A program made the position numbers and the translations under genes. From NCBI RefSeq assembly GCF_014836335.1, contig NZ_JACSRA010000008.1, forward strand, positions 102,178 to 166,177: a DNA stretch of 64,000 nucleotides. The letters run 5' to 3'. Below, piece after piece: positions 25,801 through 35,689 of this stretch (positions are counted from its first letter, which is position 1; each line of letters starts with the position of its first letter). Below the pieces are notes generated by a model. That model saw only the letters and a program-made list of their open reading frames with translations. It was not told the DNA's origin and ran no database searches. Source of the stretch: Clostridium cibarium. GTDB lineage: Bacteria; Bacillota; Clostridia; Clostridiales; Clostridiaceae.

Positions 25801-26459
25801 TTTGAATCTTTTTGATTTATGTAGTGAACATCATTAGTTGCAATTAAAGGGATTCCTGTTTCTCTAGATATTTTTATATTATTTTCATTAACTTTTCTCT
25901 GCTCTTCCATGCCATGATTTTGAATTTCTAAATAAAATCCTTCTTTAAAAATGTCTTTATACAATAAAGCAACTTCTTTTGCTCTATCATATTCATCTCT
26001 TAGTAAATAATTTTGAACTTCTCCACCAAGGCAAGCACTTAAAGCTATTATCCCTTCACTATGTTTACTTAAAAACTCATGATCAACCCTTGGCTTATAG
26101 TAAAACCCTCTAATTGAAGCTTCTGAAACTATCTTCATTAAATTCTCATAACCAACTTCATTCTTCACTAGAAGCACTAAATGAGCTGTGCGATTTTCTT
26201 TATCAGGTTGCTTTATATCCATTGATTTACTTGCTACATAAACCTCACAACCTAATATTGGTTTAACGCCCTGCTCTTTAGCTTGCTTATAAAACTCTAC
26301 ACAACCATACATAACTCCATGGTCTGTAATAGCTATACTTTCCATCCCAAGCTCTTTAGCCTTTTTGATAAGTTTAGGAATTTTCCCTGACCCATCTAAC
26401 AAGCTATACTCTGTGTGAAGATGAAGATGGCAAAATTTCTTTTCACCCAAGTTCATCAT
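22872..26459 (-). CDS. dnaE: DNA polymerase III alpha subunit, DnaE
   Basis: A 1195-residue C-family polymerase. It has an N-terminal PHP domain (CHLHLHTEYSLLDG, then AITDHGVMYG), the polymerase catalytic aspartates in PDIDSDF, the SAAGSIVAFTLGITKIDP and RHSSTHAAGVVI segments, a helix-hairpin-helix region and a C-terminal OB fold (VIIGGILTDVKQKVTRNN). It lacks a proofreading domain. Clostridia also carry PolC as leading-strand polymerase, so this is probably the lagging-strand or primer-extension enzyme. Two ATGs (26459 and 26456) lie directly behind AAGGAG; the second has the better spacing. It lies 20 bases after whiA. Confidence 0.96.
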   Translation of the reverse strand: MMNLGEKKFCHLHLHTEYSLLDGSGKIPKLIKKAKELGMESIAITDHGVMYGCVEFYKQAKEQGVKPILGCEVYVASKSMDIKQPDKENRTAHLVLLVKNEVGYENLMKIVSEASIRGFYYKPRVDHEFLSKHSEGIIALSACLGGEVQNYLLRDEYDRAKEVALLYKDIFKEGFYLEIQNHGMEEQRKVNENNIKISRETGIPLIATNDVHYINQKDSKSHDILMCIQTGKTVDDENRRRYPSDQFYLKSPEEMWDMFSYVPEALENTIKIAEECNFDYKFHDSKLPKFPLPEGVEAFKYLRDNCYKGLISRYDVFQDLNKKEYNLEAIKKFAESNEEAKSYVDRLEYELGVIKQMGYVDYFLITWDFIRFSNEKGIPTGPGRGSAAGSIVAFTLGITKIDPIKYKLIFERFLNPERVSMPDIDSDFCYERRQEVIDYVVEKYGVDDVSQIITFGTMAPRMCIRDVGRAMNYSYAEVDRISKMIPTMLGITIDKALELNPELKLVYESDERVRNLIDISKDLEGLPRHSSTHAAGVVISSKPLVEYVPLQKNEDMIVTQFGMTTLEELGLLKMDFLGLRTLTVMNDAVKMIKENRGIEIDLDKIDFDDKEVYKMIGEGKTAGVFQLESPGMTSFMKELRPDNLEDIIAGISLYRPGPMAEIPKYVECKRNPSKVQYLTPELESVLDVTYGVMVYQEQVMEIVRKLGGYSWGRSDLVRRAMSKKKHKVMEEERKNFIYGILDGEGNVEVPGCIRNGISEEIGNKIFDSMMDFASYAFNKSHAAAYAVVGYQTAYLMKYYPVETIAAMLNSVMGTSEKVAHYIKFAESLGIQVLPPDINESYSKFTVKGDSIRFGLGAIKNVGFNAIESIVKAREEKDTFNSLEDFIDKIDISSVNKRAVESLIKAGVLDNFNVFRSKLLAVYEKVMDGVSSERKRNIDGQISLFGLAEDTIDLPKVNFPNIKEFNKKNLLAMEKEMTGLYLSGHPLDEYKKSLDLQTSTSIETVFKSYEMLQESVSNDIDGELLIEDPPLNDNDTVIIGGILTDVKQKVTRNNTMMAFLVLEDLTDSIEVIVFPRTLDKLRDLIQVDSIVKIKGRISLKEDELPKLICENIEGLEKVNSEKVYIKVENEEKVREVNRELKGLIEGFEGNTAIYVFAADKKQYYRLNRDKWINSESEVVEMIKEKYGIENVKIVDL

Positions 26460-26479
26460 CTCCTTAACTATATTGATAC

Positions 26480-27427
26480 CTATTGACTTGCTCTTAATTC
26501 TTCTGCAATCTTTTCTATTTTCCTAAGTCTATGATTTACCCCAGACTTACCAACAGGTGGATCTAACATTTCACCTAACTCTTTTAGGGACTCATCTGGA
26601 TAATTAAGTCTAAGTTCTGCAATCTCTCTTAAATTTTTAGGCAATCTCTTTAATCCTATTTGACTTTGTATAAGTTTTATACTCTCCACTTGCCTAACTG
26701 CTGCATTTACTGTTTTAGAAAGATTTGCTGTTTCACAATTTACAAGTCTATTAACATTATTTCTCATTTCCTTCATTATTCTAATGTTTTCTAACTCTAA
26801 CAATGAAGTGTGAGCCCCAAGAATATTTAATAAATCCACTATCTGCTCACCTTCTTTTATGTAAATAATAAAAGAATTTTTTCTTTGTATGACTTTTGAG
26901 TTTAAACCAAAACTATTAATAAGTTTACATAAATCCAAAGCATACTCTTCACTATGAGTAACAAACTCTAAATGATAAGTTCTTTCAGGGTTGCTTACAC
27001 TTCCTCCCCCTAGAAAAGCTCCTCTAACATATGCTCTTTTTTCCGCTTCACCTTTAATCATGCTTTCCTGTATTCGATAATTTAAACTCATAACACCATC
27101 TACTTCTGCTAGTATTCCTGTATCCTGAAGTAAAGTTCTTACTCCCATTTCTTCATCAATAACAACCATATAAATGTTATTTTTCTTTAATGAATTACTT
27201 TTTTTCACCATTAGCTTAGAGTGAATATTAAAATGTATTTTTAACAAAGTAAATATCAACCTTGCACTTGAAGGATTTTCTGTTGTAATTTTAAAAGATA
27301 ATCCCTTCCCACTAAAACTAATAGTCCCACTTACCTTCATTATAGCCGAAATTTGTGCTAATGCTTCTGATTTACTTAGCTCTGTATATCTTGCTATTTC
27401 TCCCTTAACTTTAGCTGAAAATGACAT
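26480..27427 (-). CDS. whiA: DNA-binding protein WhiA
   Basis: A 315-residue protein; the ATG at 27427 follows TAAAGGAGATTAAT, so 11 extra upstream codons were removed. It has the LAGLIDADG-endonuclease-like N-terminal domain with RAYVRGAFLGGGSVSNPE, which lacks the endonuclease acidic pair in catalytic context, and a C-terminal helix-turn-helix (YPDESLKELGEMLDPPVGKSGVNHRLRKI). In Streptomyces it is a sporulation regulator, and in Bacillus it affects cell division and chromosome segregation. It is the last of the conserved rapZ-yvcK-whiA cluster. Confidence 0.95.
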   Translation of the reverse strand: MSFSAKVKGEIARYTELSKSEALAQISAIMKVSGTISFSGKGLSFKITTENPSSARLIFTLLKIHFNIHSKLMVKKSNSLKKNNIYMVVIDEEMGVRTLLQDTGILAEVDGVMSLNYRIQESMIKGEAEKRAYVRGAFLGGGSVSNPERTYHLEFVTHSEEYALDLCKLINSFGLNSKVIQRKNSFIIYIKEGEQIVDLLNILGAHTSLLELENIRIMKEMRNNVNRLVNCETANLSKTVNAAVRQVESIKLIQSQIGLKRLPKNLREIAELRLNYPDESLKELGEMLDPPVGKSGVNHRLRKIEKIAEELRASQ

Positions 27428-27550
27428 ATTAATCTCCTTTAATCTATACTTAATATCCAAATTTATTTCTTTTTATAACACTTAATTATAGCATAAAACA
27501 ATAATTCTTGTACTATTCAAATTTATCCTATATTCATATCAATAATACTA

Positions 27551-27591
27551 AAAAGAAGCACAAATTCATTACTTCTCGTGCTTCTTTTCTT
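27551..27591 (-). terminator. Terminator overlapping the end of yvcK
   Basis: Minus-strand AAAAGAAGCAC and GTGCTTCTTTT pair around a 15-base loop, overlapping the yvcK stop at 27569. The final Ts are part of the stem, so it may be only partly efficient and let some transcripts run into whiA. Confidence 0.6.
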
Positions 27592-28918
27592 CTTTTTCTC
27601 TTTCTTTAATTCTTTGAGATAAGTACATGTATTCAAATATTTTCTTTTTATCATATAACAATTTCTTTTCCATTACTGTATCTATCAATACTTCTGCTAA
27701 CTTTTCCGAATCATGTTTCACCGTATTGTTATTAACTTTTGCTATATTGGATAAAACTAGATGTACCCCTAAATCTTTAATTTCCTTTTCATCAACTTTC
27801 ACTGGTATAGAATTATCCTCCTGATATTGATCTTTAACATCATCGGATAACTGGCCGGAATTAGCTATAACACAATCTACTATATCTCGCCCACCATACC
27901 TTTTTATTACCTTTAAATGATCTGAAACAGTAAATCCATCGGTTTCTCCTGGTTGAGTCATTATATTTGAAATATATATTTTTAGTGCCTCACTTCTTCT
28001 AATTGCTGTACTTATCTTTTTAACCAGCAAGTTAGAAACAACACTAGTATAAAGACTCCCAGGTCCTATTACTACAGCATCTGCTTCCTTAATTGCTTGC
28101 AAAGCTTCTGGTAAAGGTTCTGCATCTTCCGGATTTATTATTAACCTTTTTATTCTCGATTTTTGTTTAATAGCTTCTTCTGGAATCTGAGATTCCCCAC
28201 AAACTGTTTTTCCATTTTCAAGTGTTGCAACTAATTGCATATCATCTAGTGTTACAGGTAAAACTTTTCCCGTTACTGCCAGTACAGAACTCATTTTTTG
28301 TACAGCATCTTCAAAATTATCTGATATGCCTGCCATTGCTGCTAGAAACAAGTTACCAAAACTTTGATTTTTTAATCTCCCATCTTGGAATCTATACTGT
28401 AGCAAATCGTGCATTAAAGGCTCTGTATCTGCTAAAGCTAATATACAGTTTCTTATATCCCCTGGCGGAAGCATCCCTAGGTCTTCTCTTAGATCACCAG
28501 AACCTCCCCCATCATCACCTACTGTTACTATGGCTGTAATGTTAGATGTATAATATTTCAACCCTCTAAGCATGGTTGAAAGTCCAGTTCCACCACCTAT
28601 TACTACTATTTTAGGCCCTTTAACTAAAAGTCTTTTTTCATAAATAAGACTTTCTATCTTTTTGCTATCTAAAGATACTTTTAAGTAACCTTTATTAATC
28701 ATAACTATTATTGATTTCATAGTTTCTGTAACAGCAGTATATATTACAAATATCCCTGTTATATTAAGAAAAATATAAAAAACTCGATAATATATATCAT
28801 AAACTCTACGAGTCACTAATTCTGTAAACCCAAAAGCTATAAGTAAAACTCCTAAAACACCAAAAACTATCCACCGCTTAACTTTAATACCAGGTTTTAA
28901 CCAATCTGTAAACCTCAT
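27569..28918 (-). CDS. yvcK: YvcK/CofD-like gluconeogenesis factor
   Basis: A 449-residue protein. It has two hydrophobic segments at the N-terminus (about 18-36 and 45-65), which anchor it, followed by the CofD-like domain with [30 protein letters not shown] and [13 protein letters not shown]. YvcK binds UDP-GlcNAc and is needed for growth on gluconeogenic carbon sources and for correct wall synthesis; the fold resembles the LPPG transferase CofD. The N-terminal membrane extension is typical of clostridial forms. The ATG overlaps the rapZ stop by ATGA. Confidence 0.93.
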   Translation of the reverse strand: MRFTDWLKPGIKVKRWIVFGVLGVLLIAFGFTELVTRRVYDIYYRVFYIFLNITGIFVIYTAVTETMKSIIVMINKGYLKVSLDSKKIESLIYEKRLLVKGPKIVVIGGGTGLSTMLRGLKYYTSNITAIVTVGDDGGGSGDLREDLGMLPPGDIRNCILALADTEPLMHDLLQYRFQDGRLKNQSFGNLFLAAMAGISDNFEDAVQKMSSVLAVTGKVLPVTLDDMQLVATLENGKTVCGESQIPEEAIKQKSRIKRLIINPEDAEPLPEALQAIKEADAVVIGPGSLYTSVVSNLLVKKISTAIRRSEALKIYISNIMTQPGETDGFTVSDHLKVIKRYGGRDIVDCVIANSGQLSDDVKDQYQEDNSIPVKVDEKEIKDLGVHLVLSNIAKVNNNTVKHDSEKLAEVLIDTVMEKKLLYDKKKIFEYMYLSQRIKEREKEEKKHEK

Positions 28919-29793
28919 AGTTTCTTTACTCCTTTATGAAGATCCTCACTTATATCTCTATGTTCTATCTTTGCATCAAATCCATCATTAGATAACAATT
29001 CGTGAACAGCATTAGCTATAGCCACTGAACGATGTCTTCCTCCTGTGCATCCTATTGATATAATTAATTGTCTCTTTCCTTCTTTTATATAATTAGGAAT
29101 TAAAAACTTTAACATATCTTCTAGTCTTGTTATAAATCCTTTTGTTTCTTTTTGATCTAAAACATATTTTTTTACAGGCTCATCATCTCCAGAATACTTT
29201 TTAAGTTCTGGTATATAAAATGGATTTGGTATAAATCTAACATCAAACACTAAATCAGAATCTACAGGTATGCCATATTTAAATCCAAAACTTAATACTG
29301 TAACAGAAAGTTGCTTTTCTGGTACTACTGCATCTCCAAAATATTCGTTTATCTTTCCTCTTAAATCCCTTATTGCATATTTAGATGTATCTATTATTAT
29401 ATCTGCCCTATCTTTTACCTCTCTAAGCTTCTTTCTCTCAGCATTAATCCCATTAATAACTCTACCTTCTGGAGATAATGGATGACTTCTCCTTGCCTCT
29501 TTAAATCTCTTCACTAATATTTCATCTGAAGAATCTAGGAATAATATCTCATACTCAAACTCACTCTTCTTCAAATACATCAATGATTCAAAAAGATCAT
29601 CAAAGAATACTCCGCCTCTTATATCTATTACTAATGCAGCCTTCTCTATATTCCCACCACTGCATGCTTCTGCTAATTTAGGAATAAGCTTAGGTGGTAA
29701 ATTATCTACGCAAAAATATCCTATATCTTCTAGACTTTTTGTTGCTTCAGTTTTTCCAGCTCCTGAAAGTCCTGTAACTATAATAAATCTCAT
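28915..29793 (-). CDS. rapZ: RNase adapter protein RapZ (YvcJ), P-loop protein
   Basis: A 292-residue protein with Walker A GLSGAGKT (8-15), the family feature [11 protein letters not shown], an Asp-rich Walker B-like segment [14 protein letters not shown], and a C-terminal domain with [16 protein letters not shown]. In E. coli RapZ directs RNase E to the sRNA GlmZ; in Gram-positives YvcJ binds and hydrolyses nucleotides and its RNA role is less clear. It is the first of the rapZ-yvcK-whiA cluster, overlapping yvcK by 4 bases. Confidence 0.95.
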   Translation of the reverse strand: MRFIIVTGLSGAGKTEATKSLEDIGYFCVDNLPPKLIPKLAEACSGGNIEKAALVIDIRGGVFFDDLFESLMYLKKSEFEYEILFLDSSDEILVKRFKEARRSHPLSPEGRVINGINAERKKLREVKDRADIIIDTSKYAIRDLRGKINEYFGDAVVPEKQLSVTVLSFGFKYGIPVDSDLVFDVRFIPNPFYIPELKKYSGDDEPVKKYVLDQKETKGFITRLEDMLKFLIPNYIKEGKRQLIISIGCTGGRHRSVAIANAVHELLSNDGFDAKIEHRDISEDLHKGVKKL

Positions 29794-29913
29794 ACTTTTC
29801 CTCCTAATCCTATCTCTTTATTCAGTTATATTATATCATATATTTATTAATCATTTCATAATTTACAATCAATGTTTTGTTCTTAAATTTTTATTGATTT
29901 TTTATAAAAAGTA

Positions 29914-29953
29914 AGCCATCTAAAATAGAAATTGAATCTCTATTTTAGACAGC
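29914..29953 (-). terminator. Terminator after murB
   Basis: Minus-strand CTAAAATAGA pairs with TCTATTTTAG around GATTCAATT, followed by TTACTTTTTAT. It separates murB from rapZ. Confidence 0.75.
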
Positions 29954-29963
29954 AACTAAAATC

Positions 29964-30878
29964 TTAATCTTCACCTAATATTCTAACTTCCGGATGCAAC
30001 TCCACACCGAACTGCTTCTTAACTTTATCTTGAACATGAGCTATCAAATCTAAAATTTCTTTGGCTGTAGCTCCACCTTTATTTATAACAAACCCAGAAT
30101 GTTTTTCTGAAACGGCTGCACCACCTATAGAATAACCTTTAAGCCCAGCATCTTGAATCAACTTACCTGCAAAATATCCTTCTGGTCTTTTAAATGTACT
30201 TCCAGCAGATGGATATTCCAATGGTTGTTTTTCTTCTCTTCTTCTAGTAAGTTCATCTACCCTATTCATAATAGCTTCCTCTTCGCCCAACTCTAGCTGG
30301 AATATAGCACTCACTACAACAAACTTTTCCTTCATAACCTTTGAAGTTCTATACCCTAATTGAAGCTCATCTCTATCAATTACTATAATGTTTCCATTAC
30401 TATCAATTACTTCTGCCTCTTTTATTACATTTTTTATTTCTCCATCATAGGCTCCCGCATTCATGAATACAGCTCCACCTACAGTTCCCGGTATTCCACA
30501 TGCGAATTCAAATCCAGTTAATGACTTTTCCAAAGCTTTAGCCGATACGTCTTTAAGTAATACTCCAGCTTCTGCTTTAATAAAATTACCCTTTGTCTGG
30601 ATATTATTTAGGTTAGTCAACTTTATTACTACGCCTCTTATACCCCCATCCTTAACTAAAAGGTTAGATCCATTGCCTATAATATAATAAGGAATATTAT
30701 TCTCTTTGCATACTTCTATAGAGCTTACCAATTGTTCAACAGTTGTTGGACTTAATAATATATCTGCTGGACCTCCAACTTTAAAATATATATGCTCACT
30801 CATTTTTTCATTTATCTTTATCTCATTTTCTAAATAAATCTCTTTAAAAAAATCTTTAAATTTAAAATATTGATTCAT
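29964..30878 (-). CDS. murB: UDP-N-acetylenolpyruvoylglucosamine reductase
   Basis: A 304-residue type IIa MurB. It has the FAD-binding motifs [16 protein letters not shown] and [23 protein letters not shown], the active-site region LGYRTSKV, and [24 protein letters not shown] with the catalytic Ser of GST, and ends with the HPEVRILGE motif. It reduces the enolpyruvyl group to form UDP-MurNAc, the second committed step of peptidoglycan synthesis. The ATG follows AAGGAGCTAAAT. It is near the PBP and RodA genes, though uvrC lies between. Confidence 0.97.
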   Translation of the reverse strand: MNQYFKFKDFFKEIYLENEIKINEKMSEHIYFKVGGPADILLSPTTVEQLVSSIEVCKENNIPYYIIGNGSNLLVKDGGIRGVVIKLTNLNNIQTKGNFIKAEAGVLLKDVSAKALEKSLTGFEFACGIPGTVGGAVFMNAGAYDGEIKNVIKEAEVIDSNGNIIVIDRDELQLGYRTSKVMKEKFVVVSAIFQLELGEEEAIMNRVDELTRRREEKQPLEYPSAGSTFKRPEGYFAGKLIQDAGLKGYSIGGAAVSEKHSGFVINKGGATAKEILDLIAHVQDKVKKQFGVELHPEVRILGED

Positions 30879-31012
30879 ATTTAGCTCCTTGAAATTATTA
30901 TTAAGCTTAAAAATTTAAAACTTTCATTTACTAAGTATAAAGTATAACATTGTATTAAACAAGGTACAACTTTCTTTTTTGGTATTTATTATAGCAAATA
31001 CTTAAAATATTG

Positions 31013-32875
31013 TTACTTTTCTTTAAAATAACTTATTATACTTTCAGACGATCTCTTATCCATGCTAGGTGTATCCATAAGTTCTTCCAGTGTAGCTTTT
31101 TTTATATTTTCGACACTTCCAAATTTCTTCAAAAGCATTATTCTCCTTCTTTCCCCAATTCCAGGCACATCATCTAATACAGAATGTAATACTCTTTTAT
31201 CTCTAACAGCTCTATGATATGTAATAGCAAACCTATGCACTTCATCTTGAACTCTTCTTATAAGTTGCATTAAATTTGAATTTCTATTTATCATTATCTC
31301 TTCATTATTGTAGATAATCCCTCTAGTTTGATGCTTATCATCCTTAACCAAGCCACAAACATCTATATTTATATCTAAAGATTTCAAAACTTCTAGAGCT
31401 ATATTAACCTGACCTTTTCCTCCATCCATCATAATTAGATCCGGGAAATTAGAAAACTTTCCTTTGGAAAATTCTAAATTTCTAGATTTAATCTCTTCAA
31501 TTTCTCTTAGTCCATGCTCAAATCTTCTAGTCAATACCTCTCTCATACTACTATAATCATCGGTACCTCTTACTGTCTTTATCCTAAATTTCCTGTAATC
31601 ACTATTCTTCGCTTTTCCATCTTCAAATACTATCATAGTTCCTACAGAATCAGCTCCTTGAATATTTGAAATATCATATGCCTCTATTCGATAAGGAGCT
31701 TCATCTAAATTTAGTACCTCTTCAAGTTCACTTAAAGCTATGCGATTAATTTCTTTTTCTTTAAGTATTTTATCTTTAAATTGTTCTAATGTAAGTTTTG
31801 CATTATTTTTTACCAATTCTAAAAGATCTTTCTTTTCCCCTCTTTGAGGAATCTTCAACCACACCTTAGAACCTCTTTTAATTGTAAGAAACTCTTCTAA
31901 CAGTTCTATATCCTCAATTACTGGTACATATATAGTTTTTGATACTTTAGCCGCCCCAGAATAAAAAGTAGTTATAAACTGAGATAAAAGTTCTCCATCT
32001 TCTTCATCTGCACTATTTTCTATAATATAATGTTCTCTACCAGTTACCTTTCCCTCTCTCATAAAGAATACTTGGATACAAGAATCTTTTTCATCCTTAT
32101 ATAAATTAATAAAGTCTTCATCGCCTTCAACAACCCTGAATACTTTTTGTTTTTCAACTAAGTTATTGATAGCTAACATTTTATCTCGCAAAGATGCAGC
32201 TTTTTCAAAATTTAGCTCCGAAGAGGCTTTTTGCATTTCTTCTTTTAATCTGCTTACTATAGTCCTATCTTTTCCACTTAATATATCAACAATTTCATTA
32301 ATTATCTTACTGTAATTTTCTTTAGAAATATATCCACCACAAGGTGCTGTACATTTTTTTATATGATAATTTAAACAAGGTCTAACATCTTTCATTCCTT
32401 CTTGAATATTCATCTTACAAGTTCTTATAGGAAATATCTTTCTAATTAATCCCATAGTTTCATGGACTGCTGTTACATTGGTATAAGGTCCAAAGTATTT
32501 ATTCCCATCCTTAATAAAATTTCTAGTCATAAATACTCTTGGGAAATCCTCATTTAAAGTGACTTTTATAAAAGGATAAAACTTATCATCTTTTAATGCT
32601 ATATTATATCTAGGTCTATATTTCTTTATTAAGTTTCCTTCTAAAATTAACGCTTCCATTTCTGAATCTGTAATTATATATTCAAATTCTGAAATATTTT
32701 TCACCATGCTTTTTACTTTTTGAGAATGATTTTTCGAATTTTGAAAATATTGCCTCACTCTATTTTTTAAGATTTTAGCTTTTCCAACATATATAATTTC
32801 TCCAAGAGAATTTTTCATTAAATATACTCCCGGCTTATCTGGTAATATTTTTAATTGATGTTCAAAATCAAACAT
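31013..32875 (-). CDS. uvrC: Excinuclease ABC subunit C
   Basis: A 620-residue protein of normal length. It has the N-terminal GIY-YIG nuclease (PGVYLMKNSLGEIIYVGKAKILKNRVRQYF), a Cys-rich segment CLNYHIKKCTAPCGG, a UVR motif (ELNFEKAASLRDKM), the RNase H-like endonuclease domain with YDISNIQGADSVGTMIVFEDGK and MMDGGKGQVN, and two C-terminal helix-hairpin-helix units (LDDVPGIGERRR). It makes both incisions in nucleotide excision repair. The other subunits uvrB and uvrA lie 3 to 8 kb away on the same strand. Confidence 0.97.
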   Translation of the reverse strand: MFDFEHQLKILPDKPGVYLMKNSLGEIIYVGKAKILKNRVRQYFQNSKNHSQKVKSMVKNISEFEYIITDSEMEALILEGNLIKKYRPRYNIALKDDKFYPFIKVTLNEDFPRVFMTRNFIKDGNKYFGPYTNVTAVHETMGLIRKIFPIRTCKMNIQEGMKDVRPCLNYHIKKCTAPCGGYISKENYSKIINEIVDILSGKDRTIVSRLKEEMQKASSELNFEKAASLRDKMLAINNLVEKQKVFRVVEGDEDFINLYKDEKDSCIQVFFMREGKVTGREHYIIENSADEEDGELLSQFITTFYSGAAKVSKTIYVPVIEDIELLEEFLTIKRGSKVWLKIPQRGEKKDLLELVKNNAKLTLEQFKDKILKEKEINRIALSELEEVLNLDEAPYRIEAYDISNIQGADSVGTMIVFEDGKAKNSDYRKFRIKTVRGTDDYSSMREVLTRRFEHGLREIEEIKSRNLEFSKGKFSNFPDLIMMDGGKGQVNIALEVLKSLDINIDVCGLVKDDKHQTRGIIYNNEEIMINRNSNLMQLIRRVQDEVHRFAITYHRAVRDKRVLHSVLDDVPGIGERRRIMLLKKFGSVENIKKATLEELMDTPSMDKRSSESIISYFKEK

Positions 32876-32907
32876 AACAACACCTCCTCCTTATGAAAAT
32901 TGTTAAA

Positions 32908-32945
32908 GGCTGCCTAAATAAAATAAATTTTATTTTAAGGCAGCC
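32908..32945 (-). terminator. Hairpin between the PBP and uvrC genes
   Basis: GGCTGCCT and AGGCAGCC close a long AT-rich stem (AATAAAATAAA with its complement). The T-run after it is short, so termination may be partial. Confidence 0.7.
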
Positions 32946-32976
32946 ACCTTTATGATTGTTTCCAAAATCTTTATAA

Positions 32977-34443
32977 CTATTTTAAAGCAGCTTGTATAAC
33001 AGCAGCTGCTACTGGAGCTGCTGATGTAGCCCCCCAGTTACCATTTTCCACTATTACAGCCACTACCACTTTAGGATTGTCAGCTGGTGCAAAACCTATA
33101 AACCACGAATGTGGAGTTGCAAGATTCCCATTAGCATCTGTATGATCAGCAGTTCCTGTTTTTCCTGCCGCATTTAATCCTCCAAAAGCAGATGATAAAT
33201 TAGTTGATACTAAAGCTTTCATATATTCAGTTATTGTAGCCGCATCAGATGAACTTAATACTTGCCCATACTTCTTTGCTGAAACTTTCTTCACTGAATT
33301 TTTATTTTTATCTACCACTTCTTTAACTAGAGTTGGCTCCATCATTATTCCATCATTTGCAATACTGCTAGCAGCTAAAGCCATTTGCATAGGTGTTGCA
33401 AGTATGCTACTTTGCCCTATTCCTGATTGTGCTATCATTCCAACTTCACTATTATTCAATGTTGGAAATTTGCTCTGTGATATTTGAAATCCTTCTGCTG
33501 GTATAGTCTTATTAAATCCAAACTTTTCAGCAGTAGCTTTCAACTTATCATTTCCAAGTTCTCCAGCCAAAGTACCAAACACAAAATTACTTGATTTAAC
33601 AAAAGCAGTCTTTAAGTTTATATCTCCATTTGCAACACCCAGAGCATTAGAAAGGGATTGTTTAGAATTAAATACAAGTTTACCTGTATCATTAAATATC
33701 CTACTTTGAATTCCTGATATATTCTGAAGAGCACTTGCTGTAGTAATAGGTTTAAATGTTGAACCTGGAGGATATAACCCTGCAACAGCCCTATTCATAA
33801 AAGGACTATTTTCTGAAGCCCCTGAATTAGCAGCTGCCATTGCTGCATCTAAGTTATTAGGATCATATGTAGGCTTTGAAACCATCGCTAATACTTCTCC
33901 TGTTTTTGGATCAAGTGCGATTACAGCCCCTTTACGATCTCCCAGCGAATTATAAGCCACTTTCTGAATATTAGTATCTAATGTTGTAATAACTCCATTT
34001 CCAACCTTTTTTTCCTCTGCTCCTCTTGTTTTAAAAGCCTCTTTTAATGAATCTATGCTAAAATCTTTTAAAAATGTCCTTAGACCAGTTTCAACACTGC
34101 TATAAGAAGACAATTCAGCATCATATGCATCCTCTAGCCCTGTAAGCCCATACTTTTGATTTACATACCCCAATGCATGAGTATATAAATCTCCATTAAC
34201 ATATTTACGAGATTGAGTTAAATCTCCAGTCTTTTCACCTGTAGTTAACGCAGTTCCATTTCTATCATAAATAGTTCCTCTTAAAACCTCATTTCTCTTT
34301 GCCCACAATCTTTTATTTCCAGTACTTGCTGCAAGATCTGGAGCTTGAAAAGCTTGAAAATAAGCTATATATGAAATAAGGGCTACAAAAAAGAATAGAA
34401 ATACTACCATTACTTTTTTTACACTATTTCTAAAATCATTCAT
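32977..34443 (-). CDS. Class B penicillin-binding protein (PbpA/FtsI-like transpeptidase)
   Basis: A 488-residue protein. It has one N-terminal membrane segment (about 11-30), a short dimerisation domain with LRGTIYDRNGTALT, and a transpeptidase domain with the three active motifs: STFK (Ser228, Lys231) in PGSTFKP, SSN in VKSSNFVF, and KTG in AAGKTGTAD. It lacks C-terminal PASTA domains. It crosslinks peptidoglycan at the outer face of the membrane. The next upstream gene is a RodA/FtsW glycosyltransferase, 3 bases away, so the pair probably works as one synthase, and the FHA gene joins the operon. Confidence 0.93.
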   Translation of the reverse strand: MNDFRNSVKKVMVVFLFFFVALISYIAYFQAFQAPDLAASTGNKRLWAKRNEVLRGTIYDRNGTALTTGEKTGDLTQSRKYVNGDLYTHALGYVNQKYGLTGLEDAYDAELSSYSSVETGLRTFLKDFSIDSLKEAFKTRGAEEKKVGNGVITTLDTNIQKVAYNSLGDRKGAVIALDPKTGEVLAMVSKPTYDPNNLDAAMAAANSGASENSPFMNRAVAGLYPPGSTFKPITTASALQNISGIQSRIFNDTGKLVFNSKQSLSNALGVANGDINLKTAFVKSSNFVFGTLAGELGNDKLKATAEKFGFNKTIPAEGFQISQSKFPTLNNSEVGMIAQSGIGQSSILATPMQMALAASSIANDGIMMEPTLVKEVVDKNKNSVKKVSAKKYGQVLSSSDAATITEYMKALVSTNLSSAFGGLNAAGKTGTADHTDANGNLATPHSWFIGFAPADNPKVVVAVIVENGNWGATSAAPVAAAVIQAALK

Positions 34444-34446
34444 ATT

Positions 34447-35667
34447 CTAGCCCTCCTCTGAAATCTTTTGTAATATTCCCAATGCGAAGAAAGCAGTCAA
34501 AATAGAACTACCACCATAACTAACAAAAGGAAGTGTTATACCTGTAAGCGGAATAATTGCAAATATACCACCAATTATAACTAAAGCCTGACAAGCTATC
34601 ATAGTACTTAATCCTACTGCAGTTATTTGAGAAAACTTATTGTCTGTTATAAAAGCTACCCTTATTCCTCTATAAAATAGCAAAAACATTAATATCATAA
34701 TACCTATTCCGAAAACCATACCGAATTCTTCACATATAGCTGCAAATATGTAATCTGATGTAGCTACTGGTACAAACCCCGGATACCCTTGCCCTAATCC
34801 TGATCCAATCATTCCACCTGATGATATTGAATATAACCCCTCAACAAGTTGATACCCATCTTCATTGGAATATTTCCATGGATTTCTCCATATCATAACT
34901 CTTTGTCTGACATGCCAAAATAATTTATATGCTAAAGTCGCCCCTAATGCAAACAAGCCCAAACATGCAAATACATACTTTTTCTTTGATGTAGCAACAT
35001 AAAGAACCGAAACTGCTACCCCAAAAAATATCAAAGCTGATCCTAAATCCTTTTGCAGTACCAAACATCCTAGAACTAACATAACTACAATAGCTGGCTC
35101 TATTAACTGTTTTATATGAGCAAATCCTTTTTTCTCATTATCAAAATCTTTGAGTACCGAAGCTAAGTATAAAACTAATGCAATTTTACCAAATTCCGAT
35201 GGTTGAAATCCGTGACTTCCAATATAAACCCAGTTAGTTGCCCCATAAGTTTTAGTACCAAAGAGCAGAGCCAATGGCATAAAAAACGCTGTAGTTCCTA
35301 GATATATATATTTCCACTTTGACAGTTTCCCCATGTCCGGCAATAATATAACTGATAATATATAAATAGTAATACCTGCACTAACCCAAACGACTTGGCT
35401 TAATGCCTGATCCTGATCAAGTCTATATATCATAGCTATACCTACTACTGATAATATACAGGCAAAGATAAGCAAAAATTTATCTCCATCTGGATAGAAT
35501 TTTCTTATTACAAAGTGTGATAATCCTATTACAACACACAAAACTCCTCCCATGATAAGAGCTTTTCTATCAATAGGATTATCTTTTATCGCTAATTTTC
35601 CGAAAAGAACTATACAAAATATATAAGTAATTAATAATAGCTTCAATTCATCTTTTCGCATCTTCAT
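34447..35667 (-). CDS. RodA/FtsW/SpoVE family lipid II glycosyltransferase
   Basis: A 406-residue SEDS protein with about ten hydrophobic segments. Family signatures are GATNWVYIGSHGFQPSEFGKIALVLYLA, the PSE motif with conserved residues, DLGSALIFFGV, and near the C-terminus ITLPFVSYGGSS. SEDS proteins polymerise lipid II with a class B PBP as partner, encoded here immediately downstream. Which of the elongation, division or sporulation roles applies cannot be told from sequence alone; this genome section is not the main mur/dcw cluster. Confidence 0.93.
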   Translation of the reverse strand: MKMRKDELKLLLITYIFCIVLFGKLAIKDNPIDRKALIMGGVLCVVIGLSHFVIRKFYPDGDKFLLIFACILSVVGIAMIYRLDQDQALSQVVWVSAGITIYILSVILLPDMGKLSKWKYIYLGTTAFFMPLALLFGTKTYGATNWVYIGSHGFQPSEFGKIALVLYLASVLKDFDNEKKGFAHIKQLIEPAIVVMLVLGCLVLQKDLGSALIFFGVAVSVLYVATSKKKYVFACLGLFALGATLAYKLFWHVRQRVMIWRNPWKYSNEDGYQLVEGLYSISSGGMIGSGLGQGYPGFVPVATSDYIFAAICEEFGMVFGIGIMILMFLLFYRGIRVAFITDNKFSQITAVGLSTMIACQALVIIGGIFAIIPLTGITLPFVSYGGSSILTAFFALGILQKISEEG

Positions 35668-35689
35668 ATAATCACCTCAATTGTTGCTT